A stretch of 64,000 nt of DNA from a bacterium (GCA_026705465.1 JAPPAP010000031.1:61271-125270); one strand, 5' to 3'; positions 53,317 through 61,777 are shown, numbered from the stretch's first letter. Notes: a model not told the origin generated them from the sequence alone. A program made the numbers and translations.

Positions 53317-54129
53317 TTACTCCATTCCCAGTTGTTCCACCGTGCCTCGCCACGCGAGCGAGCCACCGTCGATCAAGATGTATGCGCCGTTGATGAAGCC
53401 GGCCTCTCGGCTGGCCAAGAAGCACACCAGCTCGCCCACCTCGGAGGGAAGCCCCAGCCGGGGGATGAGAGAGGTGTTGATGAGCGCCTTCTCGAACGCC
53501 GCCGGGTCGTCCGCCTGCTTCACAAAGTCGGTGACCATGTCGGTGGCAATAGCGGTGGGCCCGTAGCAGTTGACCCTGATCCCCAGCGGGGCCAAGTCCA
53601 CCGCCAGGTTCTGGGTTTGCAGCCGAATGCCTCCCTTGGATGTTCCATAGGCCGAGTTGTTCGGATAGGCCGACTGTGCACCGGTTGACGCGGCGTTGAC
53701 GATCGACGGCCAGTCGCTCTCCTTGAGGTAGGGGAGGGCGGCCTTCGAGCAGATCCACGGGGCCACGGCGTTGACCTCCACCACCTTCTTGAACACGTCG
53801 AGGGACATCTGCTCCAGATTGCACTGGTCAGCGGGGGCCAGCCCGCTCTCGTGGATGCCGGCGTTGTTGTGCAGTACATCGATGCCGCCGTAGGCCTCGG
53901 CGGTGGCGGCCATCAGCGCCTCCACCTGTTCAGGATCAGTGACGTCGCAGGATGTGTACGCCGCAGTCCCTCCCGATGCGTTGATCTCGTCAGCGACCGC
54001 CTGTCCCTGTTCGTCGTTGAGGTCGGACACCATTACTTTGGCGCCTTTGCCGGCCGCCACCCGGGCCGTTGCCGCTCCGATTCCGGTCGCCGATCCGGTG
54101 ATGACGAATCGCAGTCCTTCTATGCCCAT
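53317..54129 (-). CDS. Short-chain dehydrogenase/reductase
   Basis: 270 residues. The motifs are TGSATGIG near residue 11, NNAGIH, the catalytic YGTSK and a C-terminal NGAYILIDGG. The Asp after beta-2 (VSDLND) suggests NAD use. AGGGGG lies five bases before the ATG. The gene is coupled to the SnoaL-like protein. In this lipid-rich region it may be a hydroxysteroid or 3-hydroxyacyl-CoA dehydrogenase; that is a guess. Confidence 0.85.
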   Translation of the reverse strand: MGIEGLRFVITGSATGIGAATARVAAGKGAKVMVSDLNDEQGQAVADEINASGGTAAYTSCDVTDPEQVEALMAATAEAYGGIDVLHNNAGIHESGLAPADQCNLEQMSLDVFKKVVEVNAVAPWICSKAALPYLKESDWPSIVNAASTGAQSAYPNNSAYGTSKGGIRLQTQNLAVDLAPLGIRVNCYGPTAIATDMVTDFVKQADDPAAFEKALINTSLIPRLGLPSEVGELVCFLASREAGFINGAYILIDGGSLAWRGTVEQLGME

Positions 54130-54237
54130 TGACGCCCCCTAGTGCGAGATACGGCCCGCAGCGTAGGCGGCTTCGTTGGCGGCTGTAAAACAAAGGCGTC
54201 AACCACATCGAATCGCAGGGCGGCAAGGGTCTCTTGG

Positions 54238-54243
54238 TAGGTT
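54238..54243 (+). promoter_or_regulatory. Putative -10 box of a leaderless transcript (DUF35 operon)
   Basis: TAGGTT ends six bases before GTG 54250, which has no ribosome binding site. It would drive the DUF35, thiolase, P450 and SDR genes. Confidence 0.45.
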
Positions 54244-54249
54244 TAGCCG

Positions 54250-54648
54250 GTGCCCACGCTGACCACCACGCCGCCGGAACGGTCAGGTGCTGACCCCCGT
54301 CCCGAGCTCGTCTTACGAGATGGTCGAGTTCTTCTGGCCGGTAGCCGGTGCATCGATTGCGGCCATCCGATGGCTGTGTTCCCGCCGCGTTGCCCGGTGT
54401 GCGGCAGCAGCGCCATGGCAGCGGCGACCTTTGGTCAGGGGGGCACCGTGTTCAGCTCAACGGTGCTTCGGATTCCGGTGCCCGGGCGCACTCCGCCGTT
54501 CACCTTGGCCTATGTGGATGTGGACGATGGTCCTCGCGTGCTTGCCCATGTCGATGGACCAGACGAGTCCTTGGTTCCAGGTAGCCGGGTTGAACTGGCC
54601 GGGTGGAATGAGCACGGTGATCCAGTAGTGCAGAGGACCGGACCATGA
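54250..54648 (+). CDS. DUF35 zinc-ribbon/OB-fold protein
   Basis: 132 residues from GTG. A complete rubredoxin-like zinc ribbon is present (Cys34, Cys37, Cys48, Cys51 in CIDC...CPVC), followed by an OB-fold (VFSSTVLRIPVPG to the C-terminus). Such proteins bind acyl-CoA substrates and partner SCP-x-type thiolases or dehydratases. The stop overlaps the thiolase ATG (ATGA). It is the intact counterpart of the cysteine-poor protein at 41243. Confidence 0.87.
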   Translation: MPTLTTTPPERSGADPRPELVLRDGRVLLAGSRCIDCGHPMAVFPPRCPVCGSSAMAAATFGQGGTVFSSTVLRIPVPGRTPPFTLAYVDVDDGPRVLAHVDGPDESLVPGSRVELAGWNEHGDPVVQRTGP

Positions 54649-55796
54649 GCGGCACTGGTACAGCCATCTGGGGGGTGGGGACTTCGGCGTTCGGCAAGCA
54701 GACGTCACTGGGTGGTCCCCGACTGGCCTGGCAGGCCACGGTGGAGGCTCTGGACGACGCCGGGTTGAAGGCGTCTGAAATCGACGCCGTGTATGCCGGC
54801 TCAGTGTTCGGCGATCCCGGCACCGTTACCCGAACCCTCCAGCAGATCGGGATTGTGGAGGTGCCGGTGATCACCATCGAGAATGCCTGCGCCAGCGGCA
54901 CATCGGCGTTTCACGAGGCCCGGGTGGCCGTTGAAACTGGCCGGTATGAGCGGGTGTTGGCGTTTGGCATCGAAACCATGACCGCCCATTTCGACGGTGC
55001 TATCAGCCCGATCGCCTCCGACCCCGACGGGGCCCAGGGCTATGCCATGCCCAGCATCTACGGCATGTCGGCCACCCGGTACAAGTACGAGTTCGGGGTA
55101 AGCGACGAACAGATGGCCTCGGTGGCAGTTAAGAACCGCCGCCACGCGGTGGGAAATCCCCGTGCCCAGCACCGCAAGACCGTCACCCTTCAACAGGTGC
55201 TGGGCAGCCGCATGGTGGCCGATCCGATCACCCTGTTCCAGTGCTGCTCGATTGCCGATGCGGCCGCTGCTGCGGTGGTTGGACCGTTGGGTGGTTCCCA
55301 AGATCCCACCGGGGAGGTGGCCATCCGATCCAGCGCGCTGCGCTCCGGCCGGCTGTGGGACCACACCACTGACAAGGTGTGGGGTTGGGACATCGTGGCC
55401 GACACCGCGGCCCAGGCCTACGAATCCGCCGGGGTGGGGCCGGGCGATATCGATGTGTTCGAAGTGCATGATGCCTTCACCATCGGTGAGATCATCACCA
55501 CCGAGGCATTGGGGATGTGCGGTCTGGGCGAAGGCGGGCGGCTGGTGGAGTCGGGCCACACCGCATTGGGCGGGACCCAACCGGTGAACCCATCTGGCGG
55601 GCTCTTGTCGCGTGGCCATCCGCTGGGGGCCACCGGTCTGGCTCAGATCGCCGAGATCGTCTGGCAGCTTCGGGGCATGGCCGCCGATCGCCAGGTGCCC
55701 GATGTCCGGCTTGGCGCGGTGGAGACCATGGGTGGTGGTACGGCGGGTATCGACGGCAACGCCTGTGTGGTGACCGTGCTGGAGCAAATGGGATGA
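54645..55796 (+). CDS. Thiolase (SCP-x/acetyl-CoA acetyltransferase type)
   Basis: 383 residues with a full catalytic set: Cys82 in NACASGTS, His275 in VHDAF, His325 in GHPLGATG and a C-terminal Cys in GNACVV. It should cleave 3-ketoacyl-CoAs with CoA. The paired DUF35 protein and the P450 four bases downstream suggest oxidation and shortening of a lipid or steroid side chain. It is a paralogue, by position and fold, of the remodelled protein at 41695. Confidence 0.88.
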   Translation: MSGTGTAIWGVGTSAFGKQTSLGGPRLAWQATVEALDDAGLKASEIDAVYAGSVFGDPGTVTRTLQQIGIVEVPVITIENACASGTSAFHEARVAVETGRYERVLAFGIETMTAHFDGAISPIASDPDGAQGYAMPSIYGMSATRYKYEFGVSDEQMASVAVKNRRHAVGNPRAQHRKTVTLQQVLGSRMVADPITLFQCCSIADAAAAAVVGPLGGSQDPTGEVAIRSSALRSGRLWDHTTDKVWGWDIVADTAAQAYESAGVGPGDIDVFEVHDAFTIGEIITTEALGMCGLGEGGRLVESGHTALGGTQPVNPSGGLLSRGHPLGATGLAQIAEIVWQLRGMAADRQVPDVRLGAVETMGGGTAGIDGNACVVTVLEQMG

Positions 55797-55800
55797 CTCG

Positions 55801-57027
55801 ATGAGTGACCAGCCAACCATGTTGGTTGACGATGAGGTCCTGTCGCCGGAGCGAATCGCCGATCCCCATTCCTATTTTTCCGTTCTCCGAGAGCAAGATC
55901 CGGTCCATTGGAATGAGAAGTACCGGGCGTGGTTCATCCACCGCTACGACGACGTGCTCGACGCCTTGCGGGACCCCCGATTCTCCTCAGAGCGCATTGG
56001 CGCGGCCTACGACCGCCTGACCGAGGAGCAAAGGGCCGAGCGCCAGCCCACCTACGACATTCTGATGGATTGGCTCGTATTCCGGGATCCGCCTGATCAC
56101 ACCCGGTTGAGGCGATTGGTGAGCCGAGCCTTCACCCCTCGAGCGGTAGAGGCCTGGCGGGACCGAATCATCGGCGTGGTCGACGAGTTGATCGACGGTC
56201 TGTCTGCGCGGGATCACTTCGACCTGATCGAGGACTTCGCCTATCCCATCCCTGCGGTGGTGATTGCCGAGATGATGGGGGTGCCCCCCGACGATCGCGA
56301 CCGGTTCAAGGACTGGTCCGACGACGTGATGATCCTGGTGTTCGGGGCCCGTGGAGTGGGCGACCGTCGAGCCCGAGCCCAGCAGGGGCTGGTCGAGCTG
56401 GCCGCCTATCTGAGCGACTTGGTGGCCCACTACCGCCAGCATCCGGCCGACAACATCATCTCCAATCTGGTTGAGGCATCCGAGGGCGACGACAGTCTTG
56501 AAGATCCCGAGATCGTGGCCAACTGCGTGCTGTTTCTGTTCGGTGGCCACGAGACCACCACCAATTTGATCGGCAATGGCATTCGAGTGTTGCTCAATCA
56601 TCCCGACCAGATCCAAAAGCTGCGTGACGACCTCTCGCTGATCAAGCCGGCCGTAGAGGAGATCCTCCGGTTTGACGGGCCGTCCAAGATGGAGGTCCGC
56701 ACGCTGGCCGACGAGGTGGAGATGGGGGGAAAGTCGCTGCCCGCGGGCGACATGGTGTATCTGGTGCAGCATGCCGCCAACCGGGACCCTGAGGCGTTTG
56801 ACCAGCCCGATCGGTTCGACATTGCCCGCGATCCCAACAACCACATCGGCTTTGGCTTTGGGCTGCACTTCTGTCTGGGGGCATCGGTGGCCCGGCTGGA
56901 GGGGACGATCGCCCTGGAAGCTCTAGTGCGCCGCCTGCCAAATTTGGAGCTGGGCCCTGACCCCGAAGTGTGGGTCCCCACCATGCTAAGCCGGGGCTTG
57001 GAGCACCTTCCGGTGAGCCTGTCGTGA
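55801..57027 (+). CDS. Cytochrome P450 (class I, soluble)
   Basis: 408 residues. The I-helix is FGGHETT, the K-helix EILR and the heme loop FGFGLHFCLG with Cys358. The segment FRDPPDHTRLRRLVSRAF is common in CYP families such as CYP107 and CYP105. It is clearly distinct from the P450s at 42937 and 60284, which share TAGGETT and RHxCVG. It sits four bases behind the thiolase and overlaps the next SDR start (GTGA), so the four genes form one operon. No ferredoxin gene is nearby. Confidence 0.92.
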   Translation: MSDQPTMLVDDEVLSPERIADPHSYFSVLREQDPVHWNEKYRAWFIHRYDDVLDALRDPRFSSERIGAAYDRLTEEQRAERQPTYDILMDWLVFRDPPDHTRLRRLVSRAFTPRAVEAWRDRIIGVVDELIDGLSARDHFDLIEDFAYPIPAVVIAEMMGVPPDDRDRFKDWSDDVMILVFGARGVGDRRARAQQGLVELAAYLSDLVAHYRQHPADNIISNLVEASEGDDSLEDPEIVANCVLFLFGGHETTTNLIGNGIRVLLNHPDQIQKLRDDLSLIKPAVEEILRFDGPSKMEVRTLADEVEMGGKSLPAGDMVYLVQHAANRDPEAFDQPDRFDIARDPNNHIGFGFGLHFCLGASVARLEGTIALEALVRRLPNLELGPDPEVWVPTMLSRGLEHLPVSLS

Positions 57028-57782
57028 GCTCCCCGCGGCCGTTGGAGGGAATGGGTGCGGTGGTCACCGGGGCCACTGGTGACATCGGCGGGGCCATCGC
57101 CCGAGTATTGGTCGACCAGGGTGCCCGAGTCGGCCTCATCGCCCGGCGGGCCGAAGTGCTGGAGGAATTGGCCGGCGAGTTGGGAGATGGCGGTGCTCAG
57201 ATCTCAGTCGCCCCTTGCGATGTGACCGATCCCGAGGCCGTGACCGCCGCCGCTGAGACGATCAGCGATGCCATTGGCCCTGTCGACATCCTTATCAACA
57301 ACGCGGGCGGTGCCCGGTTCACCGCTCCGGTGCTCGATATCGCCGAGTCGGGATGGTCCAAGACCGTGGCCCTCAATCTGACCGCGCCGTTCCTGGTATC
57401 GCAGGCGTTTGGCCGCGCAATGATCGAGCGGGGACAGGGCAGCATCGTCAATGTCGGGTCGCTGTCAGGTCTGCGCCACCTGCCCGGAATGGCGGCCTAC
57501 TCGGCGGCCAAGGGCGGACTGTTCCAGCAGACCAAGGCTCTGGCCCGGGAGTGGGCGCCTCATGGGGTGCGGGTGAACGCGGTGGCCCCTGGTTTCGTGG
57601 ACACCAGCGGCTGGGACAGCTACGACAAAGACGCCGTTGTAGCCGAGGCTGGCATCGCCATCCCGCTGGGCCGGTGGGCTTCTGCTGAAGAAGTAGCACT
57701 GCCCGTAGCGTTCCTGGCCTCTCCTGCCGCTTCCTATATAACTGGAGCGGTTTTGGTTATCGACGGCGGAATGTTGGCCTAG
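57024..57782 (+). CDS. Short-chain dehydrogenase/reductase
   Basis: 252 residues from GTG 57024, which overlaps the P450 stop (GTGA). The motifs are TGATGDIG near residue 15, NNAGGA and the catalytic YSAAK. The Arg after beta-2 (IARRAE) favours NADP. The C-terminus GAVLVIDGGM is classical. It is the last gene of the DUF35-thiolase-P450 operon and overlaps the stop of the convergent SDR (CTAG). It probably oxidises the alcohol made by the P450 or reduces a keto intermediate. Confidence 0.85.
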   Translation: MSSPRPLEGMGAVVTGATGDIGGAIARVLVDQGARVGLIARRAEVLEELAGELGDGGAQISVAPCDVTDPEAVTAAAETISDAIGPVDILINNAGGARFTAPVLDIAESGWSKTVALNLTAPFLVSQAFGRAMIERGQGSIVNVGSLSGLRHLPGMAAYSAAKGGLFQQTKALAREWAPHGVRVNAVAPGFVDTSGWDSYDKDAVVAEAGIAIPLGRWASAEEVALPVAFLASPAASYITGAVLVIDGGMLA

Positions 57783-58549
57783 TTACTGGTCAGGCGGAGT
57801 CCGGCGTCTAGCCGCACCACTTCGCCGTTGAGGAATGTGTTCTCCATGAAGTGAACCACCAGGTTGCCCACGTCGGCGGGGGTGCCCAGGCGATGGGGGA
57901 ATACGTTGTCTTCCACCAGCTTGGCGATGAACTCCTGATTCAGGGTCGCGAGCATGGGGGTGTCCATGGTGCCCGGAGCGATGGTCATCACCCGGATGCC
58001 CCACACCGCTAGGTCGCGGGCCATGGGAAGGGTTAGACCGATCACCCCGGCCTTGGACGAGCCGTAGGCCGATTGGCCCACCTGGCCCTCGTAGCCGGCG
58101 ATGGAGGCGATGTTCACGATCAAGCCCCGCTCGCTGTCGGCATTGGGCTCGTTGGCCGACATTGCCGACACCGCATGGCGGGCTACGTCGAACAGCCCGA
58201 TCAGATTCACCTCGATGTGCTTTCGGAAGTGGTCTAGGTCGTTGGGGGTGCCATCACGGGACACCACCCGCTGTCCGGAGCTGATTCCCGCACAGCTCAC
58301 CAGCACGTCGATGCGGCCGAAAACATCTTTGGCCGCGGCCACGGATCGCTCTACTTCATCAGTATCGGTGACATTTCCCGGCACGAAACCGGCTGCGTCG
58401 CCTAGCTGGGCAGCCATGTCCTCCCCAGCCGACGAGGGCAGGTCCAAGATCACTGCCTTGCCACCCTTGTCGAGCAGCGTCTTGACCACGCCGGCACCCA
58501 AACCTGAGGCACCGCCAGTGACCAGGGCAACAGAGCCTGCGACGTCCAT
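57779..58549 (-). CDS. SDR, type II 3-hydroxyacyl-CoA dehydrogenase-like
   Basis: 256 residues. The motifs are TGGASGLG near residue 12, VSCAGIS in place of NNAG, and the catalytic YGSSK. The features DVARHAVSAMSANEP and GLIVNIASIAGYEGQ closely recall human HSD10 and bacterial type-II 3-hydroxyacyl-CoA/17-beta-hydroxysteroid dehydrogenases. It is three bases behind the CoA-transferase-fold beta gene and belongs to that minus-strand operon. It probably oxidises a 3-hydroxyacyl-CoA with NAD. Confidence 0.83.
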   Translation of the reverse strand: MDVAGSVALVTGGASGLGAGVVKTLLDKGGKAVILDLPSSAGEDMAAQLGDAAGFVPGNVTDTDEVERSVAAAKDVFGRIDVLVSCAGISSGQRVVSRDGTPNDLDHFRKHIEVNLIGLFDVARHAVSAMSANEPNADSERGLIVNIASIAGYEGQVGQSAYGSSKAGVIGLTLPMARDLAVWGIRVMTIAPGTMDTPMLATLNQEFIAKLVEDNVFPHRLGTPADVGNLVVHFMENTFLNGEVVRLDAGLRLTSN

Positions 58550-58552
58550 AGC

Positions 58553-59350
58553 TCAGAACTCCCGGAGGCGGGCGCTGGTGGGGTCCACCTCGGTGCGCAG
58601 AATGTGGAGTTCCTCGGCGGTGGGTTCGGCCGTGACTGGAATCTCCCCATCGGGCATCAACACTTCGAACCCGGTGGCTTCCTGTACCTGTTCGGCGGTC
58701 ACCTCTGGATGGAGTGACGCCAGACGCATCCGCTTGCTGACCGGCTCGAAGTCGAACACGCACAGGTTGGTGATGCAAAGCTGCGGTCCTCCGGGCATGC
58801 CCAAACGCTCCCGGTGATCGCCACCGTCGCCCCAGCCCATACCAGATCGGAAGTGGAGCTGGTCCACAAAAGTGCGGGGGTCGTGGGTGGACGACCACAG
58901 ATAGATGCGGGGGATCATGGCGCCGAGGTCGGCCATACCACCGCCGCCGGGCAGCCGCACCTTGGGTGCTTCATAAGGGCCGATCACCGTGTTGTTCACG
59001 TTGCCGTAGGCGTCCATCTGCGCGCCTCGAAAGGCGAACGTGTTGTAACGGGCACCCTGGGCGAAGGCCCAGAAATCGAAAGTGGAGTTGCTCAGCATAG
59101 AGGCCCCGCCCCACAGCGAGTCCGACAAGGTGGAGTCGCCGATCTCATCGGGGTCGGCATCGATGGCGATGGAGCTGGCCGCCCACACCAACTCCGGGGC
59201 GTGGGTGCGTCGGGCCAGCAGATAGCCGCTCACCGGGATGAACGACACCGCGCCGTTGAAGGCCCGGGTGTCGTTGGCCATGGCCCGGGAAAAAGTCACC
59301 ACCATGAGCTCGTCCATGGTGCAGTCGTAGCCAGGAACCGGAGTGCTCAT
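58553..59350 (-). CDS. CoA-transferase-fold protein, beta subunit (IpdB-like)
   Basis: 265 residues. The C-terminal SLHPEVTAEQVQEATGFEV and PTAEELHILR segments match mycobacterial IpdB from memory, as does the MDAYGNVNNT stretch for its DRYGNQN region. IpdAB, although classed as a CoA transferase, hydrolytically opens the last steroid ring in Mycobacterium. The start overlaps the alpha stop by four bases. Assignment as IpdB itself is unproven: the N-terminus is longer and a true glutaconate/acyl-CoA transferase role remains possible. Confidence 0.75.
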   Translation of the reverse strand: MSTPVPGYDCTMDELMVVTFSRAMANDTRAFNGAVSFIPVSGYLLARRTHAPELVWAASSIAIDADPDEIGDSTLSDSLWGGASMLSNSTFDFWAFAQGARYNTFAFRGAQMDAYGNVNNTVIGPYEAPKVRLPGGGGMADLGAMIPRIYLWSSTHDPRTFVDQLHFRSGMGWGDGGDHRERLGMPGGPQLCITNLCVFDFEPVSKRMRLASLHPEVTAEQVQEATGFEVLMPDGEIPVTAEPTAEELHILRTEVDPTSARLREF

Positions 59351-60216
59351 GTGGAGGCCCCTGCGGTAACGCTGTTCACGGCCAGGAAGTCCTCCCAGGT
59401 ATCCGGCCCCACCACCCGCTCCCGGAAGAACTGGGTGAACGTGTCCCGGTCACGGGCAGCGTGGGAATAAGCCGTGAAGAACTCCGAATCGTGGCCGTAG
59501 TAAGGAAAGCACGAACACGGGTAGGTGCCCCGCGGGGCCGGAGCCACCGCATCGATCATGAATCCCGGATAGGTCGTCCGCTCCGGTTCAGCGGTGAACG
59601 TCGCAGTCTCCACGGTCCGCTCCACCGACACCACCGTGCGGCCGGCGGCGTTCACGACTTCGTTGTCCAACCACACCAACTTGGGGTTGACCCTGGTGTT
59701 GCCCTGGTCGTCGGCCTCATGGGCGTGGACCAAGGCCACGTCCACCGGCAGGCGAGTACAGGCCACATAGTGCTCTCCGGTGGGGCCGTCCTTCTCCTCG
59801 CGAACCGTGCCCGTGGCGGCGTGCAATCCCAGCACGTCGGTGCCCAGCCCCGCCTTGGTGGGTATGAACGGCAAGTCGTGGCTCTGGGCCTGGAGGCGGC
59901 AAACCAACAGGTGCTCGCTGTATTCCTCGATGGCTACTTGGCCCGACTGCACCGCGGCTCTGAAGTTGGGGGCCAGCCCCAGCCCCTCGAAGCTGACCAG
60001 GCCCGCGATGACCCGGCGCACGCATCCCCCGGCCACCAACCAGTCCACCGCCATGCCCGACACGATGGCCACCAGCTCGAGGTCCTTCTTCTCCTGGCGG
60101 ACCAGCTCGCGCACCAGGGCCATGGGGGCGCTATTCATAGACATGCCGCCGATGGCCACGGTTGAACCGTCGGGAATGGACGATGCCGCTTGTTCCAGAG
60201 TCGTTATCTTGCTCAT
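59347..60216 (-). CDS. CoA-transferase-fold protein, alpha subunit (IpdA-like)
   Basis: 289 residues from ATG 60216; a longer frame would cross the divergent promoter. The order VAIGGMSM, VSFEGLGLAPNFRAA, a Glu-bearing AIEEYSEHLLVCRLQAQ and LPFIPTKAGLGTDVLG parallels mycobacterial IpdA (recalled: AIEARE, LRCGLQAA, PFLPIRAGLGSSV). IpdA plus IpdB open the steroid C or D ring; related pairs transfer CoA between dicarboxylates. The SDR at 57779 and beta subunit follow. Catalysis and substrate should be treated as provisional. Confidence 0.77.
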   Translation of the reverse strand: MSKITTLEQAASSIPDGSTVAIGGMSMNSAPMALVRELVRQEKKDLELVAIVSGMAVDWLVAGGCVRRVIAGLVSFEGLGLAPNFRAAVQSGQVAIEEYSEHLLVCRLQAQSHDLPFIPTKAGLGTDVLGLHAATGTVREEKDGPTGEHYVACTRLPVDVALVHAHEADDQGNTRVNPKLVWLDNEVVNAAGRTVVSVERTVETATFTAEPERTTYPGFMIDAVAPAPRGTYPCSCFPYYGHDSEFFTAYSHAARDRDTFTQFFRERVVGPDTWEDFLAVNSVTAGAST

Positions 60217-60270
60217 CGAGTCTTCTGGTCCCCCTCGTGCCACTGTTCTTGCCGTTCTTGCAGCCCGCCG

Positions 60271-60276
60271 TACTAT
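60271..60276 (+). promoter_or_regulatory. Putative -10 box of a leaderless transcript (P450)
   Basis: TACTAT ends seven bases before ATG 60284 with no ribosome binding site between. The divergent CoA-transferase-fold operon starts at 60216. Confidence 0.45.
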
Positions 60277-60283
60277 ACGGCCC

Positions 60284-61507
60284 ATGAGTGCCGCTCCAGA
60301 CATCCTCTCGCCCGAGTACGACGCCAACCCCTACCCGTTCTACGAGGTGCTGCGCAACGAGCATCCGGTGATGTGGCACGAGGGCACCCAGGCCTACGTG
60401 ATCAGCCGCTACGAGGACGTGGCCGGGGCGTTTCGCAATCCCCAGATCTCCAGCCGCAACTACGAATGGCAGACCGAGCCGGTCCACGGGCGCACCATTT
60501 TGCAGATGGAGGGGAAAGAGCACTCGTCCTATCGGGGCATCGTCAATCCGATCTTTCGAGGCAGCTACCTGGAGCAGAGCATCGTGCCGGCCATCACCAA
60601 AGCAGCCCGCCAACAGATTGGCGAATTCCTGGCCGACGGCGAGGTGGATCTGTGCAAGCGGTTCAGCACCTACTATCCGATCGGGGTCATCGTGCAGCTC
60701 CTCGACCTCCCCATGGAAGACGTGCCCCAGTTCTACGAGTGGTACACGATGATCATGGACTTCGTGTCCAACATCACCGGCGACGAGGAGAAAAACCGCC
60801 GGGGCATGGCCGCCCGGGTGGAGATGGGGGAGTACCTCATGCCCAAGATCTCCGAACGGCGGGCTGACCCCGGTGACGACCTGCTCACCGCCATGGTGAC
60901 CAAGGAGTTCGACGGCGTGCAGATGAGCGACGACGACATCCGGGGCTTTTGCAGCCTGCTGTTGACCGCGGGCGGGGAGACCACTGAGAAGGCCATCACG
61001 CTGACCATGCGGAATCTCTTGGACAATCCCGAGCAGATGGCCGAGGTGCGGGCCGACCGTCAGCTCATCGGCAGTGCTTTTGCCGAGACGCTGCGATTCA
61101 CCGGGCCGGTGCAGATGATCATGCGCCACACTGATGAGCCGGTTGAGTTCTCCGGGGGCAAGGTAGAGGCGGGCTACACCCTGGAGTTGCTGTTGGGAGC
61201 CGCCAACCGGGATCCGGAGGCCTTTGACGAGCCCGACCGGTTCAACATCCACCGCACTGACATGGAGTTCGACAAGGCGTTCACTGCGGCGGCCGACCAC
61301 ACCGCGTTCGCCCTGGGCCGCCACTTCTGCGTGGGGTCGATGCTGGCCCGGGCTGAGCTGACCGTGGCAATGGACGCCTTGCTCGACGCCATGGACGACA
61401 TCGCCTACGCCGACGGCTACGAACAAGTGGAGACTGGCGTGTACACCCGCGGGCTGACCTCGCTGCCGCTGACCTTCACCCCGAATCCGGATTTTGTTGC
61501 CGGGTAA
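60284..61507 (+). CDS. Cytochrome P450 (class I, soluble)
   Basis: 407 residues. The I-helix is TAGGETT, the K-helix ETLR and the heme loop FALGRHFCVG with Cys349. It matches the P450 at 42937 along its length, for example HSSYRGIVNPIFRGSYLE against HSRYRNLVAPFFRGALLE, so they are recent or conserved paralogues. ATG 60284 is chosen for the TACTAT box; longer frames run through the divergent gene. It is divergent from the IpdAB-like operon, suggesting a shared catabolic purpose. An 82-bp repeat lies 33 bases behind the stop. Confidence 0.92.
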   Translation: MSAAPDILSPEYDANPYPFYEVLRNEHPVMWHEGTQAYVISRYEDVAGAFRNPQISSRNYEWQTEPVHGRTILQMEGKEHSSYRGIVNPIFRGSYLEQSIVPAITKAARQQIGEFLADGEVDLCKRFSTYYPIGVIVQLLDLPMEDVPQFYEWYTMIMDFVSNITGDEEKNRRGMAARVEMGEYLMPKISERRADPGDDLLTAMVTKEFDGVQMSDDDIRGFCSLLLTAGGETTEKAITLTMRNLLDNPEQMAEVRADRQLIGSAFAETLRFTGPVQMIMRHTDEPVEFSGGKVEAGYTLELLLGAANRDPEAFDEPDRFNIHRTDMEFDKAFTAAADHTAFALGRHFCVGSMLARAELTVAMDALLDAMDDIAYADGYEQVETGVYTRGLTSLPLTFTPNPDFVAG

Positions 61508-61540
61508 GGGCGGGAAGCGCTCCTGCTCGATACCAAAACT

Positions 61541-61622
61541 CGGGCGGCGGGTCCTGTCGCCTGACGGCGGCCTGGCGTGCTTCGCGTGCGCCAGGTCCGC
61601 CTCCGGCGCCACCCACCGCCCT
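61541..61622. repeat. 82-bp palindromic repeat, copy 2
   Basis: The second copy of the element at 41116-41197, in the same orientation, with one difference in 82 bases. Its flanks share no obvious homology with copy 1, so the element itself, not a larger duplication, has been copied. Confidence 0.85.
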
Positions 61623-61693
61623 ACCGCTGAGGGATCACTTCCCGTTGGGTGAAAAGGGCGTACTGGCAAGACTCCAGTTCGCTCTAAGATGAG

Positions 61694-61712
61694 ACTGGTG
61701 TGTTGGACCAGT
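61694..61712. repeat. Short inverted repeat in the gap behind the P450
   Basis: ACTGGT and ACCAGT form a 6-bp stem around GTGTTGG. The gap 61623-61777 otherwise contains no gene I can support. It could be a terminator for the P450 and the convergent ligase or a mobile-element remnant; I cannot decide. Confidence 0.35.
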
Positions 61713-61777
61713 TCATGTTGGGCTGGAGTGAGGGTGGTAGAACCTCTTGTGAGGGTGACCTCGCTCCGGCCCAGCAC

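Noticed and set aside
54801..55820. 339-codon minus-strand frame opposite the thiolase
   Set aside because: The plus-strand thiolase has full catalytic motifs and couples with both neighbours. The antisense frame has none.
60131..61777. 548-codon minus-strand frame opposite the third P450
   Set aside because: It covers the P450, its promoter and the 82-bp repeat, and is rich in His/Gly/Val as antisense of a coding frame usually is. The P450 on the plus strand is certain.
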